64,000 nt of DNA, from contig NZ_QZCS01000009.1 of NCBI RefSeq assembly GCF_003594915.1, positions 1-64,000 on the forward strand. The letters are read 5' to 3'. Both the position numbers and the translations under genes were made by a program. Positions 37,850 through 46,460 of this stretch are shown here, piece by piece (position 1 is the stretch's first letter; every line of letters begins with the position of its first letter). This DNA is from Enterobacter chuandaensis. Its GTDB lineage: Bacteria > Pseudomonadota > Gammaproteobacteria > Enterobacterales > Enterobacteriaceae. The notes beneath the pieces were generated by a model. It had not been told where the DNA came from. It worked only from the letters and a program-made list of their open reading frames with translations, and did not search any database.

Positions 37850-38251
37850 TTATTTGTTTAGCTTAATAACCTGCTTCACGTCGATTTCAAACTCGTTCCA
37901 GTCTTTGTCGACTTTACCCTGCAGTTCGACTTTATCCTGCGGGGTGACGGTCACGCCGTTCCAGCGCTTGTGGTCAATCTCAACCACCACCATGCCGGAC
38001 TCATCGCGGAAGGTGTAGCGGTCATCGGACAGGCGCTCGGTAATATTCCCGCGCAGCTTCACCCAGGCATCGTCCTTCAGGTCTTTCACTTTTGCCGCAG
38101 TGGTGAGGTTGGCGTTGTTATCGACAAAACCGCCCTGCTGGGTTTGCGTCTGGGTCTGTGTGGCTGATGGGCCAGTAAAACCGCCCTGAGCAGCAAAGAC
38201 CGGCGCGGTGGTCATCATCATGATGGCAGCAATTGCAGCGAATTTTTTCAT
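37850..38251 (-). CDS. ygiW: YgiW (VisP), periplasmic OB-fold stress protein
   Basis: A 133-residue periplasmic BOF protein (bacterial OB fold). The signal peptide MKKFAAIAAIMMMTTAPVFA is cleaved before AQGGF. The core KDDAWVKLRGNITERLSDDRYTFRDESG...VEIDHKRWNGVTVTPQDKVELQGKVD is the family signature. In E. coli and Salmonella it is linked to stress and virulence, and belongs to the QseBC regulon. The start ATG 38251 has GGGAGAG upstream. It is divergent from qseBC. Confidence 0.95.
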   Translation of the reverse strand: MKKFAAIAAIMMMTTAPVFAAQGGFTGPSATQTQTQTQQGGFVDNNANLTTAAKVKDLKDDAWVKLRGNITERLSDDRYTFRDESGMVVVEIDHKRWNGVTVTPQDKVELQGKVDKDWNEFEIDVKQVIKLNK

Positions 38252-38301
38252 CTTTATCTCTCCCTTTAATGTCGTTTCACAATCCATTAAACAGGGTAAA
38301 C

Positions 38302-38318
38302 CTTAACAACTTCTTAAG
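38302..38318. promoter_or_regulatory. PmrA/QseB-type box between ygiW and qseB
   Basis: CTTAAC, 5 bases, CTTAAG: two direct half-sites with 11-bp spacing, the pattern bound by PmrA-subfamily regulators, to which QseB belongs. Position between ygiW and qseB fits autoregulation and control of ygiW. Confidence 0.65.
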
Positions 38319-38390
38319 GGGAAAATTTATTTATTTTTACTGTACAGCAGGCGCTTACAGAGGGTTTACTGACGGCATCAAGGAGGGAAT

Positions 38391-39050
38391 ATGCGCATTT
38401 TACTGGTAGAAGACGACAGGTTAATCGGCGATGGCATCAAAGCAGGCTTAGGCAAACTGGGCTTTAGCGTGGACTGGTTTACCGACGGGAAAACCGGGCA
38501 GGCCGCACTCACCTCTGCGCCCTATGATGCCGTGGTGCTTGACCTGACCCTACCGGAAATTGACGGTCTGGAGATCCTGCGCGCCTGGCGCGAAAGCGGG
38601 CGCAGCGAACCGGTGCTGATCCTGACCGCGCGGGATGCGCTGAACCAGCGCGTTGAAGGGCTGCGCCTCGGTGCGGACGATTATCTCTGCAAGCCGTTCG
38701 CGCTAATAGAAGTGGCCGCCCGTCTGGAAGCGCTGGTGCGCCGCAGCCACGGCCAGACCCGCAGCGAGTTGCGTCATGGCAAGGTGACACTCGACCCGGC
38801 CAGCCTCGTCGCCACGCTGGAGGGCGAAACGCTGACGCTTAAACCGAAAGAGTTCGCTCTGCTGGAGCTGTTAATGCGTAACGCGGGCCGGGTGCTGCCG
38901 CGCAAGCTGATCGAGGAAAAGCTGTATACCTGGGACGATGACGTTTCCAGCAATGCCGTCGAAGTCCACGTTCATCATTTACGCCGCAAGCTCGGGAGCG
39001 AGTTTATCCGCACCGTGCACGGCATCGGCTACACCCTGGGTGACGCATGA
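38391..39050 (+). CDS. qseB: QseB, OmpR-family response regulator
   Basis: Response regulator of the QseBC system, linked to catecholamine sensing, motility and cross-talk with PmrB in E. coli. It has 219 residues. Receiver: acidic pair E7-D8-D9, acceptor D51 (VVLDLTLPE), K in LCKPFAL. Winged helix: [32 protein letters not shown]...[12 protein letters not shown]. Overlaps qseC by 4 bp. Confidence 0.97.
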   Translation: MRILLVEDDRLIGDGIKAGLGKLGFSVDWFTDGKTGQAALTSAPYDAVVLDLTLPEIDGLEILRAWRESGRSEPVLILTARDALNQRVEGLRLGADDYLCKPFALIEVAARLEALVRRSHGQTRSELRHGKVTLDPASLVATLEGETLTLKPKEFALLELLMRNAGRVLPRKLIEEKLYTWDDDVSSNAVEVHVHHLRRKLGSEFIRTVHGIGYTLGDA

Positions 39051-40384
39051 AACTGAGCCTGAAGCTGCGCCTGACGCTTCTCTTTTTAGCGCTGTCTCTG
39101 ACGGCCTGGTTTGCCGCCAGCCTGGTGGCGTGGCAGCAGACCACCCACAAGCTCGATAAGCTGTTCGATACGCAGCAGATGCTGTTTGCCAAACGGCTGC
39201 TGACGATGGATCTGGACGAAATCCGCGCGCCGGAACGCATGCGCGAGGTGCCGAAAAAGGCCAAACACGGGCATCTGGACGACGACGCGCTGGCCTTCGC
39301 TATTTACGCTTCAGATGGCACGATGATCCTTAACGACGGCGAAAACGGGCGCGATATCCCGTATCACTATCGTCGTGATGGCTTTGATGACGGACGGCTT
39401 CAGGATGACAACGACGAATGGCGTTTCCTGTGGCTAACCTCTCCGGACGGAAAATACCGCGTCGTTGTCGGCCAGGAGTGGGAGTACCGGCAGGATATGG
39501 CGCTGGATGTGGTCAGCTCGCAGCTGACGCCGTGGCTGGTGGCACTTCCGGTGATGCTGCTGTTGCTGATCGTCCTGCTGAGCCGCGAGCTGAGGCCCCT
39601 GAAAAAGCTGGCCCAGACCCTGCGCTCCCGCTCGCCGGACGCCACCGATGCCCTGCCCACTCAGGGCGTGCCCGCAGAAGTGCGCCCCCTGCTCGACTCG
39701 CTGAACCATCTTTTTGCCCGTACCCAGGAGATGATGATCCGCGAGCGTCGCTTCACCTCTGACGCCGCCCACGAGCTGCGCAGCCCGCTGGCGGCGCTGA
39801 AGGTGCAAACCGACGTGGCGCAGCTCTCTCAGGACGATCCGCAGGCGCAGGAAAAAGCGCTGACGCAGCTGCACGCGGGTATCGACCGCGCCTCCCGGCT
39901 GGTGGATCAGCTCCTCACCCTGTCTCGCCTGGACTCGCTGGATAGCCTGGACGGCATAGAACAAATAGCGATGACCGACCTGCTGCAGTCCGCGGTAATG
40001 GATATCTACCCTCCGGCGCAGCAGGCAGGGATCGATATTCGCCTGCACATCAACGCGCCGGAGGTGACCCGCACGGGTCAGCAGCTGCTTCTGAGCCTGC
40101 TGGTGCGTAATCTGCTGGATAACGCCACCCGTTACAGCCCGCGCGGCAGCGTGGTAGACGTGACGCTGAACACCCGGAGCTTTACCGTGCGCGACAACGG
40201 GCCGGGTATTTCGCCCGATGCGCTGGCGCGTCTCGGCGAGCGCTTTTATCGTCCACCGGGTCAGGACGCCACGGGCAGCGGGCTGGGGCTATCTATCGTG
40301 AAGCGCATCGCGGCGTTACACGGGATGCGCGTCTCGCTGGACAATGCGACAGAAGGCGGCTTTGAAGTGAAGGTTAGCTGGTAA
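39047..40384 (+). CDS. qseC: QseC, sensor histidine kinase
   Basis: Inner-membrane kinase of 445 residues. Membrane helices at about 10-29 and 162-180 enclose a 130-residue periplasmic domain. Then HAMP-like linker, H242 in [15 protein letters not shown] box [13 protein letters not shown]1 DNGPGISPD and G2 [12 protein letters not shown]. The periplasmic loop [16 protein letters not shown] contains many acidic residues, as in PmrB-like sensors. Coupled to qseB by overlap. Confidence 0.97.
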   Translation: MKLSLKLRLTLLFLALSLTAWFAASLVAWQQTTHKLDKLFDTQQMLFAKRLLTMDLDEIRAPERMREVPKKAKHGHLDDDALAFAIYASDGTMILNDGENGRDIPYHYRRDGFDDGRLQDDNDEWRFLWLTSPDGKYRVVVGQEWEYRQDMALDVVSSQLTPWLVALPVMLLLLIVLLSRELRPLKKLAQTLRSRSPDATDALPTQGVPAEVRPLLDSLNHLFARTQEMMIRERRFTSDAAHELRSPLAALKVQTDVAQLSQDDPQAQEKALTQLHAGIDRASRLVDQLLTLSRLDSLDSLDGIEQIAMTDLLQSAVMDIYPPAQQAGIDIRLHINAPEVTRTGQQLLLSLLVRNLLDNATRYSPRGSVVDVTLNTRSFTVRDNGPGISPDALARLGERFYRPPGQDATGSGLGLSIVKRIAALHGMRVSLDNATEGGFEVKVSW

Positions 40385-40489
40385 GGGATTATTGCGCTGA
40401 GCGCAAAAGACTTTGCACATTTTGCTTATTTTTCCGCTCCGTCCTCGCGCGTAGAATACCCGGCATACTCTCAGCATCGAGGACAAAAA

Positions 40490-41071
40490 ATGAGCAACAT
40501 CCTGATTATCAACGGCGCGAAAGAATTTGCGCACTCTAAAGGCCAGCTGAATGACACCCTGACCGAGGTCGCGGACGGTTTCCTGCGCGACGCCGGGCAT
40601 GATGTTAAGGTCGTGCGCGCGGACAGCAATTATGACGTGAAGGCCGAAGTGCAGAACTTCCTGTGGGCCGACGTGGTGATTTGGCAGATGCCGGGCTGGT
40701 GGATGGGCGCGCCGTGGACCGTGAAAAAGTATATGGACGACGTCTTCACCGAAGGTCACGGTTCGCTGTATGCCAGCGACGGACGCACCCGCTCAGATGC
40801 CTCTAAAAAATACGGTTCCGGCGGCCTGATTCAGGGCAAAAAATATATGCTTTCCCTGACCTGGAACGCCCCAATGGAAGCGTTCACCGAAAAAGATCAG
40901 TTCTTCGAAGGCGTGGGCGTAGACGGCGCGTATCTGCCGTTCCACAAGGCGAACCAGTTCCTGGGGATGGATCCGCTGCCGACCTTTATCGTCAACGACG
41001 TGATTAAAATGCCTGACGTCCCGAGCTATATCGCAGAATATCGCAAGCATCTCGCGAAAATTTTTGCTTAA
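40490..41071 (+). CDS. mdaB: MdaB, NADPH:quinone oxidoreductase
   Basis: FAD flavoprotein of 193 residues (same as E. coli) that reduces quinones by two electrons, avoiding semiquinone radicals. Flavodoxin-like fold: ILIINGAKEFAHSKGQLN for cofactor phosphate, QMPGWWMGAPWTVKKYMDDVF for the flavin site. Its neighbour ygiN acts on the quinol product, and only 31 bp separate them, so they form an operon. Confidence 0.97.
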   Translation: MSNILIINGAKEFAHSKGQLNDTLTEVADGFLRDAGHDVKVVRADSNYDVKAEVQNFLWADVVIWQMPGWWMGAPWTVKKYMDDVFTEGHGSLYASDGRTRSDASKKYGSGGLIQGKKYMLSLTWNAPMEAFTEKDQFFEGVGVDGAYLPFHKANQFLGMDPLPTFIVNDVIKMPDVPSYIAEYRKHLAKIFA

Positions 41072-41102
41072 CTGGTAGCCTGGAATTAAAGGAGTAGTAA
41101 CC

Positions 41103-41417
41103 ATGCTTACAGTAATCGCAGAAATCCGTACTCGTCCAGGTCAACATCACCGCCAGGCGGTGCTGGATCAGTTCGCGAAAATCATCCCAACCGTACTGAA
41201 AGAAGAAGGCTGCCACGGCTACGCGCCGATGGTGGACGCCGCTACCGACGCAAGCTTCCAGGCCACTGCGCCAGACTCCATTATCATGGTTGAGCAGTGG
41301 GAAACCGTCGCGCACCTTGAAGCCCACCTGCAGACCGCACACATGAAAGCGTGGAGCGACGCGGTGAAGGGTGACGTGCTGGAGACCCATATCCGTATTC
41401 TGGAGCAAGGGGTTTAA
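41103..41417 (+). CDS. ygiN: YgiN, quinol monooxygenase
   Basis: ABM-domain monooxygenase of 104 residues; in E. coli it oxidises menadiol back to menadione, completing a quinone cycle with MdaB. MLTVIAEIRTRPGQHHRQAVLDQF and EQWETVAHLEAHLQTAHM are typical of the domain. AAAGGAG lies upstream of the ATG. In E. coli the next gene is parE; here 13 kb of other genes follow. Confidence 0.96.
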   Translation: MLTVIAEIRTRPGQHHRQAVLDQFAKIIPTVLKEEGCHGYAPMVDAATDASFQATAPDSIIMVEQWETVAHLEAHLQTAHMKAWSDAVKGDVLETHIRILEQGV

Positions 41418-41423
41418 AACCTG

Positions 41424-41451
41424 CCTTCCCTCTCCTTCCGGGGAGGGAAAT
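41424..41451. repeat. CT/GA-rich palindrome after ygiN
   Basis: TTCCCTC and GAGGGAA around TCCTTCCGGG form a 7-bp stem; same general family as the other CT/GA palindromes. It marks the end of the conserved mdaB-ygiN operon. Confidence 0.65.
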
Positions 41452-41502
41452 CTCTCTGACCTGCTATGCTTATTCTGACTTCATGATTAACAGGAGGATG
41501 GA

Positions 41503-41943
41503 ATGGGTCTTTTTAACTTCGTAAAAGAAGCAGGCGAAAAGCTATGGGATAACCTGACCGACCACAAAGGTCAGAGCGACAAAATCACCGAGCACCTCAA
41601 GAAACTCAACATTCCCGGTTCAGACAAAGTTCAGGTTAACGTTACCGATGGAAAAGCCAGCGTGACGGGCGACGGGCTGACCCAGGAGCAGAAAGAAAAA
41701 ATCCAGGTCGCCGTCGGCAACATCGCGGGCGTCAGCGAGGTGGAAAACAACATCACCGCCACCGATGCCAAAGATGAAGCCACTTACTACACGGTGAAAT
41801 CTGGCGACACCCTGAGCGCTATCTCCAAAACCGTGTACGGCGATGCCAATCAGTACAACAAGATTTTTGAGGCTAACCGCCCGATGCTCTCCAGCCCGGA
41901 TAAAATCTACCCCGGCCAGACGCTGCGTATTCCAAAAGCGTGA
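41503..41943 (+). CDS. kbp: Kbp (YgaU), BON-LysM potassium-binding protein
   Basis: A 146-residue cytoplasmic protein. BON domain (about 25-90: [44 protein letters not shown]) and C-terminal LysM domain (about 96-145: [35 protein letters not shown]). In E. coli, Kbp binds K+ and helps growth at high K+ and osmotic stress. There the gene lies elsewhere on the chromosome, so this copy is either moved or a second one. AGGAGG precedes the ATG. Confidence 0.92.
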   Translation: MGLFNFVKEAGEKLWDNLTDHKGQSDKITEHLKKLNIPGSDKVQVNVTDGKASVTGDGLTQEQKEKIQVAVGNIAGVSEVENNITATDAKDEATYYTVKSGDTLSAISKTVYGDANQYNKIFEANRPMLSSPDKIYPGQTLRIPKA

Positions 41944-41950
41944 TCCGCGA

Positions 41951-41978
41951 GTCGGGGGACGCCCCCCCGACCGTTTTT
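41951..41978 (+). terminator. Terminator of kbp
   Basis: GTCGGGGG and CCCCCGAC around ACGC-CC, followed by CGTTTTT. It overlaps the stop of the convergent GH88 gene. Confidence 0.8.
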
Positions 41979-43164
41979 ACCAGTACAGTTTCCAGCTCTG
42001 CGTAAAGCGCACCAGCGCCTCCACGTAGAAGTAATCTCCCCAGCTTGCGCACTCATCCACGCCTTTGTGGCTCGCCAGGTGATAGACCGAGTGCTTCAGC
42101 AGCCCGTCGCCCTTCTCCTCTTTGCCCATCAGGTAGTGCTTCGTCAGTGACGACATAATGCCTTTGGCCCACTCCAGATACCGCTCCCGGTCCGGATCCG
42201 TCACCGGCAGATGCTTCACCAGCTCCAGCAGCCCGCACACCGCGATTGCCGCTGACGACGAATCGCGCAGTGCGTCGGTGCCCACCAGCGCCAGATCCCA
42301 GTGGCAGACGTAATCTTCCGGGAGGCGGTTGAGGAAGTAGTTCGCCAGCCGCTTAGACAGGGCAATCATCGTCTCGTCGCCGGTATAGATATAGCTCAGC
42401 AGGAAGCCGTAGATGCCCCACGCCTGCCCGCGCGACCAGCAGGAGTCGTCGGCATACCCCTGCTGGGTGTTGCCGTAGCGCGGCGCGCCGGTTTGCACAT
42501 CCATGTAATAGGTGTGGAACGTCGAGGCATCGTCGCGGATGAGATACCTCGCCGCCTGCATGACGTGCGCTTTTGCGGCGTCAGCAAAGCGCGGATCCCC
42601 CGTCTGCTCAGTTGCCCAGTAGAGCAGCGGCAGGTTCATGTTGCAGTCGATGATCATCCGCCCGGCCTGCTCCGGGTCTGAAAGATCGCCCCACGCCTGA
42701 ATGATCTTCGCCTTCTCATGGAAGCGCTCCAGCAGGGCTTCCGCCGCCAGCAGGGAGAAGCCGCGCGCCTCGCGGCTGCCGGTGAGTCGCCAGGCTGCCA
42801 CGCAGGAGAGCGTGTACAGGAAGCCCAGATCGTGGGTATTGGTGTCGCTGCGCCCGGCAATACGCAGGCCGAACGAGCGCACGTGCTTTTCCGCCATCGC
42901 GCGGAATTTCTCCTCACCGCTCATCTCCCACGCCAGCCACAGCTGGCCGGTCCAGAAGCTGGTGGTCCACTCCACGTTGTCCGTCAGCGGGTAAAAACCG
43001 TTCCGGCAGGTTTCCGCCGGGAACTGCTCTCCGAACGCCGTTAAATGACGGCTAATCAGCTCGAGGACGTGGCTGCGCGCAGAGGTCAGTTCATCGCTAA
43101 ACAGGCGCGAGTCTACGGGAACAGGAATGGCAGACAGGCGTTCCTCACTGATACGACTTAACAT
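41977..43164 (-). CDS. GH88 unsaturated glucuronyl hydrolase
   Basis: Hydrolyses the terminal 4,5-unsaturated uronic acid from oligosaccharides produced by polysaccharide lyases. It has 395 residues, (alpha/alpha)6 barrel. The two catalytic Asp are D112 (NTHDLGFLYTLS) and D173 (MIIDCNMNLPLLYW); their spacing of 61 residues equals that of D88 and D149 in Bacillus UGL. SRGQAWGIYGF and ASWGDYFYVEAL are also family blocks. There is no signal peptide, so it acts in the cytoplasm. ATG 43164 has AAGGAA 7 bases upstream; the frame opens earlier, but that would overlap the symporter gene. Last gene of the operon. GH105 is the alternative family, less likely. Confidence 0.88.
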   Translation of the reverse strand: MLSRISEERLSAIPVPVDSRLFSDELTSARSHVLELISRHLTAFGEQFPAETCRNGFYPLTDNVEWTTSFWTGQLWLAWEMSGEEKFRAMAEKHVRSFGLRIAGRSDTNTHDLGFLYTLSCVAAWRLTGSREARGFSLLAAEALLERFHEKAKIIQAWGDLSDPEQAGRMIIDCNMNLPLLYWATEQTGDPRFADAAKAHVMQAARYLIRDDASTFHTYYMDVQTGAPRYGNTQQGYADDSCWSRGQAWGIYGFLLSYIYTGDETMIALSKRLANYFLNRLPEDYVCHWDLALVGTDALRDSSSAAIAVCGLLELVKHLPVTDPDRERYLEWAKGIMSSLTKHYLMGKEEKGDGLLKHSVYHLASHKGVDECASWGDYFYVEALVRFTQSWKLYW

Positions 43165-43181
43165 ATTTCGGTTCCTTGTGG

Positions 43182-44447
43182 TCAGCGTGATGAAGGTTCT
43201 GCTACGTTCAGCGGGCGGGGGCCGCGCCATTTGCTCTGGCAGGCAGATAACGTAAAGGCAGAAATAAGGGTAAAGGTCAGCGCCGTCGCGCCCATAATGA
43301 TATAGGTCTGCTCAAAGCCAATGCGGTCATACATATATCCGGCAGGTGAGGAAACCACCACGTTGCCGACATAGAGCATCGCCTGATAACCGAGTAAATA
43401 CATGGTGGCATTCACGCGCTTGTCGAAATGCTCCGCGATATATTTAAATACCGACACCAGCAGCAGACAAATTTCCAGACCGTACAGCGGCTTGAGAATG
43501 GAAATTAACAGGTGCGAATCGCACATCCCGGAAATAATCAGCCGTGCCCCGACCACCAGCCCGACAATCAACAGCCCGCGTTTAGCGCCAATAATATTCA
43601 CGAACAGCGGGACAATCATATACATGACGAATTCCATGCCCGACTGCACGGTGCCGAGATAGCCAAACACCGCGTTACCCTCGTGAATATCGTTAAAGAA
43701 GGTGACGAAATAGCGCGAGAACTGCTGCTCGGCGATAAACATCATCCATGCCACCCCCGCCACGTACAGGCAGAAGGCCCAGAATTTACGGTTACGCAGC
43801 AGGGCATACACGTCTGCCGGTGCGATTTTCTCTTTCGTCAGCACCTCGCCCGCATATGCGGAGTTAGTGTTCACTTTCAGGCTCAGCAGGACAACCAGCA
43901 TCACCACCGACGCCGCGCTACCCAGAATAAAGTTATAGGCCGGAGAGAGGTTAAACAGCAGGCCAGAGAAGGACGACGCCACCGCCCAGCCGAGCGAGCC
44001 CCACATACGAATTTGCCCGAACTCCATGCCGTTTAAGCGGCTGAAGCGGTCGGAATAGGATTCACACGCCGCGACGCCCGCATACCAGGCAAAGCTTAAA
44101 TAGAGTGCGCCGATAATAATCCCCAGCAGGGTATTGGACATTAACAGCGGCTGATAGACATAAATAAAAAACGGTGCCATCAGGGCTGACATGATCACAA
44201 CAAAATAGAGCAGGTATTTGCTCATGCCGATTTTATCGAGAATATAGCCGTAGATGGGTTTGAGAATAACGGAAAAAATACCGTTAACCGCGAAGACGGT
44301 GCCTATTACCGAACCGCTGAGATTCGCTTTTTGACCAAGCCAGATCGCCAGCAGGCCAATACTGGCAGACCAGGTAAAAAAATAGAGAAAAATAAAGCTG
44401 CTGATTTTGTAATATTCACTTCTGTTCGTTGTAGATGTCTTTTTCAT
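43182..44447 (-). CDS. MFS oligosaccharide:H+ symporter (LacY-like)
   Basis: Twelve-helix permease of 421 residues. The N-terminus (SEYYKISSFIFLYFFTWSASIGLLAIWL), LNGMEFGQIRMWGSLGWAVAS (compare the E126 and R144 region of LacY) and the helix 8-10 region put it in the oligosaccharide:H+ symporter group with LacY, RafB and the rhamnogalacturonide transporter RhiT. Given the GH88 gene 17 bp downstream and no secreted enzyme, the likely cargo is an unsaturated uronic-acid di- or oligosaccharide. Middle gene of the three-gene operon. Confidence 0.88.
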   Translation of the reverse strand: MKKTSTTNRSEYYKISSFIFLYFFTWSASIGLLAIWLGQKANLSGSVIGTVFAVNGIFSVILKPIYGYILDKIGMSKYLLYFVVIMSALMAPFFIYVYQPLLMSNTLLGIIIGALYLSFAWYAGVAACESYSDRFSRLNGMEFGQIRMWGSLGWAVASSFSGLLFNLSPAYNFILGSAASVVMLVVLLSLKVNTNSAYAGEVLTKEKIAPADVYALLRNRKFWAFCLYVAGVAWMMFIAEQQFSRYFVTFFNDIHEGNAVFGYLGTVQSGMEFVMYMIVPLFVNIIGAKRGLLIVGLVVGARLIISGMCDSHLLISILKPLYGLEICLLLVSVFKYIAEHFDKRVNATMYLLGYQAMLYVGNVVVSSPAGYMYDRIGFEQTYIIMGATALTFTLISAFTLSACQSKWRGPRPLNVAEPSSR

Positions 44448-44479
44448 AGCATCCTCGCCGACGTGTAGGGTCAGAATTT

Positions 44480-46294
44480 TTATAACGTGAACGACAGCAG
44501 ACGTTCGCCTCCAGGTTCGCGGATCGCGACCTGGTTATGGGTAATATCCAGATGCGGCGCGGTCGCAACGCTCTGTTTTTCGCTGGCAATGACGGCGCAA
44601 CAGAGCCAGCTCTCTCCCGGATGGAGATCGGTTGTTAACAGCGGAATGGAGGCGCACTCCGGGAACATGATGCTGCTGTTCGGCGGCGTGACGATGCTGT
44701 CCGGGGTGCGTTCAATGAAGGGCGACAGATCGATAATCGCGCTGCTGCCGTTCTCTGCCGCCAGATAGCTGCCGCGCGCGCGGATTTGGTGCCCGGTTTT
44801 CATCACGGCGAAACCACCCTCGGCCGTTTGCAGCGTGCGCGCGCTGTTAATGCGGTGCAGGCGCAAATGCCACTCGCCGAAGGGAATTTGCCAGGTCTCG
44901 ATATGCACATCGTGCCACGGCGACCAGCGTGAATAGATAGCGTTATCATCCACCCGCACCGCTTCGCACTCGCGACGGCCGCGGAAATAGTTATCCCCGT
45001 CCGCCAGCAGCAGCATGGAATCACAGGCCGCATGCTTCAGGCCAAAGCGCCCGCGCTCAATGGTGAAGCCAAAGCGGCAGGAGTAGGCAAATTTGGTGTA
45101 TTTCGCTTCAGTGTTGACGTAGTTGTTCAGCTCCAGCTGACCGGCGGTGAGCATGGTGACATGCTGAGAGTTCGTCGAATGCATCAGGATTTGCTGCGCG
45201 TGCGGGATGACGCGCTTCTCCGCCAGCGCGGGCAGCGGCTGTTCTTCTGCCTGCCAGAACGGATGCGCCTCCGGCAGCGCCAGGATCAGGTAGCTTTTCA
45301 GCGCCCAGTAGGGCGAGCCGGGAGAGTTATAGTCCTCACACATGGCGAGGTTCGGATAAGCAAAACCGAGGGTCAGAATGCCGTCCCGGTCGGTAATCGG
45401 TCGCTGCTGCCACCAGCGGAGATGGCGCAGGATAATTCCCTTCACAATACCCGGCGTGAACACGTCAAGTTCAGAGAAGGCGACCGCACTCCAGAAGGCG
45501 ACCATCGCAAAGCGGTAGGTCAGGCTGCGGCCAAACGGTACTGACGCGCCGTCCGCGGCGGACCAGTAGATAAAGTCCTCCGCAAACAGGCGCGAGCGCT
45601 CGCGCAGCACCTCCGCCCTCGCCTCGTCCCCGCTCAAAGTGGCGTAAATCAGGCCGTAGAAGTGGAACGCCATGGAGATGTAATAATCTTTCGGGCGTCC
45701 AGGACCGTCGGAATACCAGCCGTCGCCCAGATAATAGGCCCCCATCAGCGCAAACCGCTGGTCAATGGCGGCCTGGTCGTACGGCAGCCCGGCGCGTTTG
45801 AAGCCCAGCTGGACAATGATAGCGAAGTAGTTCCAGTTGCTGTCGGGCATCTGCGCGTCGGCAATCTGATTGAGCCACGCGTGCAGATTCAGCACTTCGC
45901 GCTCGCTCAAACAATCGGTGAGTCTATTCCCCATCAGGGAGAGCCCCAGACCATAGGACGCCATCTCGACCAGACGCTGATCGTACGGGCCGGTTTCACC
46001 CCAGTAGCCCGGGCTTTGCGGATCGGTGCCGATCCTGATGGCCTCCATGTACTTCTCGCTAAACGGCGAAGCATCGCCCGAAGCCAACAGCGGAAACAGC
46101 CCCCACAGCGCGCGGGAGAGCCCCTCCATCTGCGCAATATCCGTCGCGTAGTGCGCGCAGGTATCACCCAGCGAGAACCGCGAATGATTTACCGGAAACT
46201 GCGTATCCAGCGCGCCAAGTAAGGTATTCAGAGACACCACAACATCCTGGCGTGAAGACAACGGATTTGATTTTTCGTCGTTTGTCGCACACAT
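44480..46294 (-). CDS. DUF2264 protein, putative glycoside-active enzyme
   Basis: A 604-residue cytoplasmic protein with the DUF2264 fold: (alpha/alpha)n barrel region (about 40-360, with EGLSRALWGLFPLL, LHAWLNQIADAQMPDSNWNYFAIIVQLGF and GPGRPKDYYISMAFHFYGLIYATL) and a C-terminal beta-rich domain (about 380-600, SRWSPWHDVHIETWQIPFGEWHLRLHRI). The toroid plus beta layout is that of lyases and hydrolases acting on uronates. The link to GH88 and a symporter supports a role on the same sugar. ATG 46294 (MCATNDEKS) has a GGTGGA site; the longer frame to 46366 runs into the promoter. First gene of the operon. I cannot name its reaction. Confidence 0.82.
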   Translation of the reverse strand: MCATNDEKSNPLSSRQDVVVSLNTLLGALDTQFPVNHSRFSLGDTCAHYATDIAQMEGLSRALWGLFPLLASGDASPFSEKYMEAIRIGTDPQSPGYWGETGPYDQRLVEMASYGLGLSLMGNRLTDCLSEREVLNLHAWLNQIADAQMPDSNWNYFAIIVQLGFKRAGLPYDQAAIDQRFALMGAYYLGDGWYSDGPGRPKDYYISMAFHFYGLIYATLSGDEARAEVLRERSRLFAEDFIYWSAADGASVPFGRSLTYRFAMVAFWSAVAFSELDVFTPGIVKGIILRHLRWWQQRPITDRDGILTLGFAYPNLAMCEDYNSPGSPYWALKSYLILALPEAHPFWQAEEQPLPALAEKRVIPHAQQILMHSTNSQHVTMLTAGQLELNNYVNTEAKYTKFAYSCRFGFTIERGRFGLKHAACDSMLLLADGDNYFRGRRECEAVRVDDNAIYSRWSPWHDVHIETWQIPFGEWHLRLHRINSARTLQTAEGGFAVMKTGHQIRARGSYLAAENGSSAIIDLSPFIERTPDSIVTPPNSSIMFPECASIPLLTTDLHPGESWLCCAVIASEKQSVATAPHLDITHNQVAIREPGGERLLSFTL

Positions 46295-46351
46295 AGTTCC
46301 ACCCTCGTCATCAACTGCGGCCAAGCATAGTGAATGCGTAAGGTGGAGAAA

Positions 46352-46367
46352 TGTTAGCCATGTCACA
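46352..46367 (-). promoter_or_regulatory. CRP-like site upstream of the uronide operon
   Basis: On the minus strand TGTGA, CATGGC, TAACA: 9 of 10 bases of the TGTGA-N6-TCACA consensus. It lies 58 bp before the DUF2264 start. Suited to a catabolic operon; not proven. Confidence 0.45.
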
Positions 46368-46391
46368 GGTGAGAATGTTCAATAAACCTGC

Positions 46392-46425
46392 GGTTGATAA
46401 AATTTAAAAAGGTGGTTTATAAATC
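46392..46425. promoter_or_regulatory. Direct repeat, candidate AraC-type operator
   Basis: GGTTGATAAAAT (46392) and GGTTTATAAATC (46414) are direct repeats with 22-bp spacing, two helical turns, as for AraC/XylS half-sites. They lie between the divergent DUF2264 operon and the AraC gene. Confidence 0.45.
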
Positions 46426-46460
46426 TCGTATGACGGGAAAAAGTTGAGTTTTATTGCACT

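Noticed and set aside
41977..43164. GH105 rhamnogalacturonyl hydrolase instead of GH88
   Set aside because: The THDLGFLY and IIDCNMNLPLLYW blocks and the 61-residue Asp spacing fit GH88 better, although the symporter resembles RhiT and a GH105-like role is not fully excluded.
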